In this document: positions 35,393 through 36,357 of the stretch, piece after piece
Layout: each line of letters opens with the position of its first letter
How positions within the stretch are numbered: position 1 is the first letter of the stretch
Origin: Anaeromonas sp052088025
Lineage (GTDB): Bacteria; Bacillota; Clostridia; Tissierellales; SIT17
Assembly (NCBI RefSeq): GCF_052088025.1
Contig: NZ_JBQCYD010000023.1
Coordinates: 1-36,357, forward strand
Direction: 5' to 3'
DNA: 36,357 nucleotides
The notes under the pieces: model-generated
Told to the model about the DNA's origin: nothing
Seen by the model: the letters and a program-made list of their open reading frames with translations, nothing else
Database searches by the model: none
Translations under genes and position numbers: made by a program

Positions 35393-36235
35393 CTAATAAC
35401 TCAAATCTTCATCTAAAACAATTCCTTCACATACAATATTTGTTGGACCAGTAAGAAAAATTTCTTCATACTTTTCATTATTTTCTTTGATATTAATATC
35501 AAGAATTCCACCTGGCATGTTTATTCTAACTTCATCACCTTTGATGATTCCTTTTTTTATCAAGGTAAAGCCTATAGAGCCAGCACCAGTTCCACATGCT
35601 AATGTGAAATCTTCAACTCCTCTTTCAAAAGTTTTTGCATGTATCTCTTGCTTATCATCAATGAAATAAAGGTTAACATTTGCTCCCTTACTGAGCATTT
35701 TATGTTTTCTTAATCCTTTAGCAATATCATATAATTTCTTTTCATCTAATGTATGTAACTTTGAAAATTCAACTATCAAATGCGGTAGACCTGGATTTCC
35801 AAGTTCAACATAAGAGCAGTTATGTTTAGTCCCATCATATTCTAGAGGAAAATCAATTTCAAAAACAGTCGGTTTGTTCAATTTAACCTTGTATCTTCTT
35901 TCATCAATTCTAGTTCCTTCAATTAGTCCAGATATAGTTTCAACTATCTGTTTTTTTCCACTTAGTCCTTTTTCAAATCCATATCTACAAATACATCTTG
36001 CACCATTTCCACACATTTCTCCCTTACTTCCATCAGAATTAAAAAAATGCATTTTATATGCAGCTTCACTTTTTGTACTATCTAGAAACATAATTCCATC
36101 TGCTCCAATTGATAACCTTCTTGAGCATAAAGATTTGGCAATTGTTGAAAATTTTTCTTCTGGGATTTTTTGAATCATATTATTAATTATTATAAAATCA
36201 TTCCCGGCGCCATGCATTTTTGTGAACTTCATCAT
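35393..36235 (-). CDS. dapF: Diaminopimelate epimerase
   Basis: 280 residues (279 if the second ATG at 36232 is used, which has the better seven-base spacing from AGGAGG). Begins KFTKMHGAGNDFIIIN, the standard DapF start. Both active-site cysteines are present: MCGNGARC (about 75) and ACGTGAG (about 213). Converts LL- to meso-diaminopimelate for lysine and peptidoglycan synthesis in the cytoplasm. Core chromosomal gene, ordinary length. The upstream leader contains small palindromes but too little sequence to judge a riboswitch. Confidence 0.97.
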   Translation of the reverse strand: MMKFTKMHGAGNDFIIINNMIQKIPEEKFSTIAKSLCSRRLSIGADGIMFLDSTKSEAAYKMHFFNSDGSKGEMCGNGARCICRYGFEKGLSGKKQIVETISGLIEGTRIDERRYKVKLNKPTVFEIDFPLEYDGTKHNCSYVELGNPGLPHLIVEFSKLHTLDEKKLYDIAKGLRKHKMLSKGANVNLYFIDDKQEIHAKTFERGVEDFTLACGTGAGSIGFTLIKKGIIKGDEVRINMPGGILDINIKENNEKYEEIFLTGPTNIVCEGIVLDEDLSY

Positions 36236-36283
36236 ATTCCCTCCTTAAAATTATATTTAATTGCTTTAAAAAAATATACCTCC

Positions 36284-36298
36284 TAATCATTATGATTA
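36284..36298. promoter_or_regulatory. 15-bp palindrome ahead of dapF
   Basis: TAATCAT-T-ATGATTA, a perfect 7-1-7 inverted repeat about 50 bp upstream of dapF. It resembles the size of Fur/PerR-type boxes but not their consensus. Possible operator; no regulator is identified. Confidence 0.35.
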
Positions 36299-36315
36299 AA
36301 TGGGTTCTATAATAT

Positions 36316-36351
36316 ATAGTGTTGGTGAATAAAAACTAACACTATTTTTTT
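36316..36351 (+). terminator. Hairpin with T-run at the right edge
   Basis: ATAGTGTT (36316-36323) pairs with AACACTAT (36338-36345), extendable by GT/AC, followed on the plus strand by T7. No plus-strand gene precedes it in the window, so its role is unclear; it may instead be leader structure of the dapF transcript. Confidence 0.4.
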
Positions 36352-36357
36352 GCATAA

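Noticed and set aside
1..36357. CRISPR array, tRNA or rRNA genes
   Set aside because: No regularly spaced repeats and no tRNA or rRNA-like segments were seen on either strand.
36236..36357. Lysine riboswitch ahead of dapF
   Set aside because: Only about 120 bases are available before the window ends and no L-box pattern is recognisable.

Overview
The window is low-GC, strongly AT-biased DNA of a clostridial-type Bacillota (Clostridia or Tissierellia). The evidence is AAGGAGG-type ribosome binding sites, frequent TTG and GTG starts, Gram-positive conjugation genes of the Tn1549/CTn class, and an AT-rich dapF / symporter / rlmD chromosomal block. Almost everything except the IS21 element is on the minus strand.

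Layout: (1) 1-2181 is an iron-responsive segment: a Fur-box palindrome, a PchR-like AraC regulator, and a DUF2249/AhpD-like protein with a Fur-box over its promoter. (2) 2182-4688 is a complete IS21-family element (istA, istB) with a 5-bp ATAGT target duplication. It split a 48-bp perfect palindrome that overlapped the stop codon of the next gene. (3) 4703-30914, read right to left, is the transfer module of an integrative and conjugative element (ICE): DUF6017-type initiator, PcfB/DUF3801, VirD4, Maff2 pilin-like protein, TrbL-like membrane protein, small coiled-coil membrane protein, PrgI, VirB4, Bro-N/KilA-C antirepressor, M23+NlpC/P60 hydrolase, DUF4315, DUF4366, topoisomerase III, a cargo slot (TIR protein plus a broken PLD-type protein), a 2362-residue ArdC-like/methylase/SNF2-helicase protein, a 57-residue ORF, and a JAB protein. 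(4) 31284-32277 holds two accessory genes (an unknown and a probable beta-flower protein). (5) 32614-36235 is chromosome: rlmD, a dicarboxylate/amino-acid symporter and dapF. The ICE abuts the 3' end of rlmD, a known ICE attachment gene. No integrase, excisionase or relaxase lies in the window, so the other ICE end should be left of base 1.

How it fits together: VirD4, VirB4, PrgI, the TrbL-like protein, Maff2 and the cell-wall hydrolase form the conjugative type IV secretion machine. The initiator and topoisomerase III handle ICE DNA. The giant methylase-helicase and the JAB protein resemble proteins thought to protect or process incoming DNA. The TIR/PLD pair looks like a defence cargo, probably disabled in one partner by a single in-frame TGA.

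Main points for follow-up: the TIR-PLD cassette and its in-frame stop; two genes (initiator and giant helicase) with the same promoter, immediate terminator, SD, start layout, suggesting attenuation or antitermination of the ICE operon; long perfect palindromes bracketing the transfer module; a shared C-terminal SLL(G/E)ELKS motif plus lysine-rich tail in the two putative protection proteins; and the rlmD junction.
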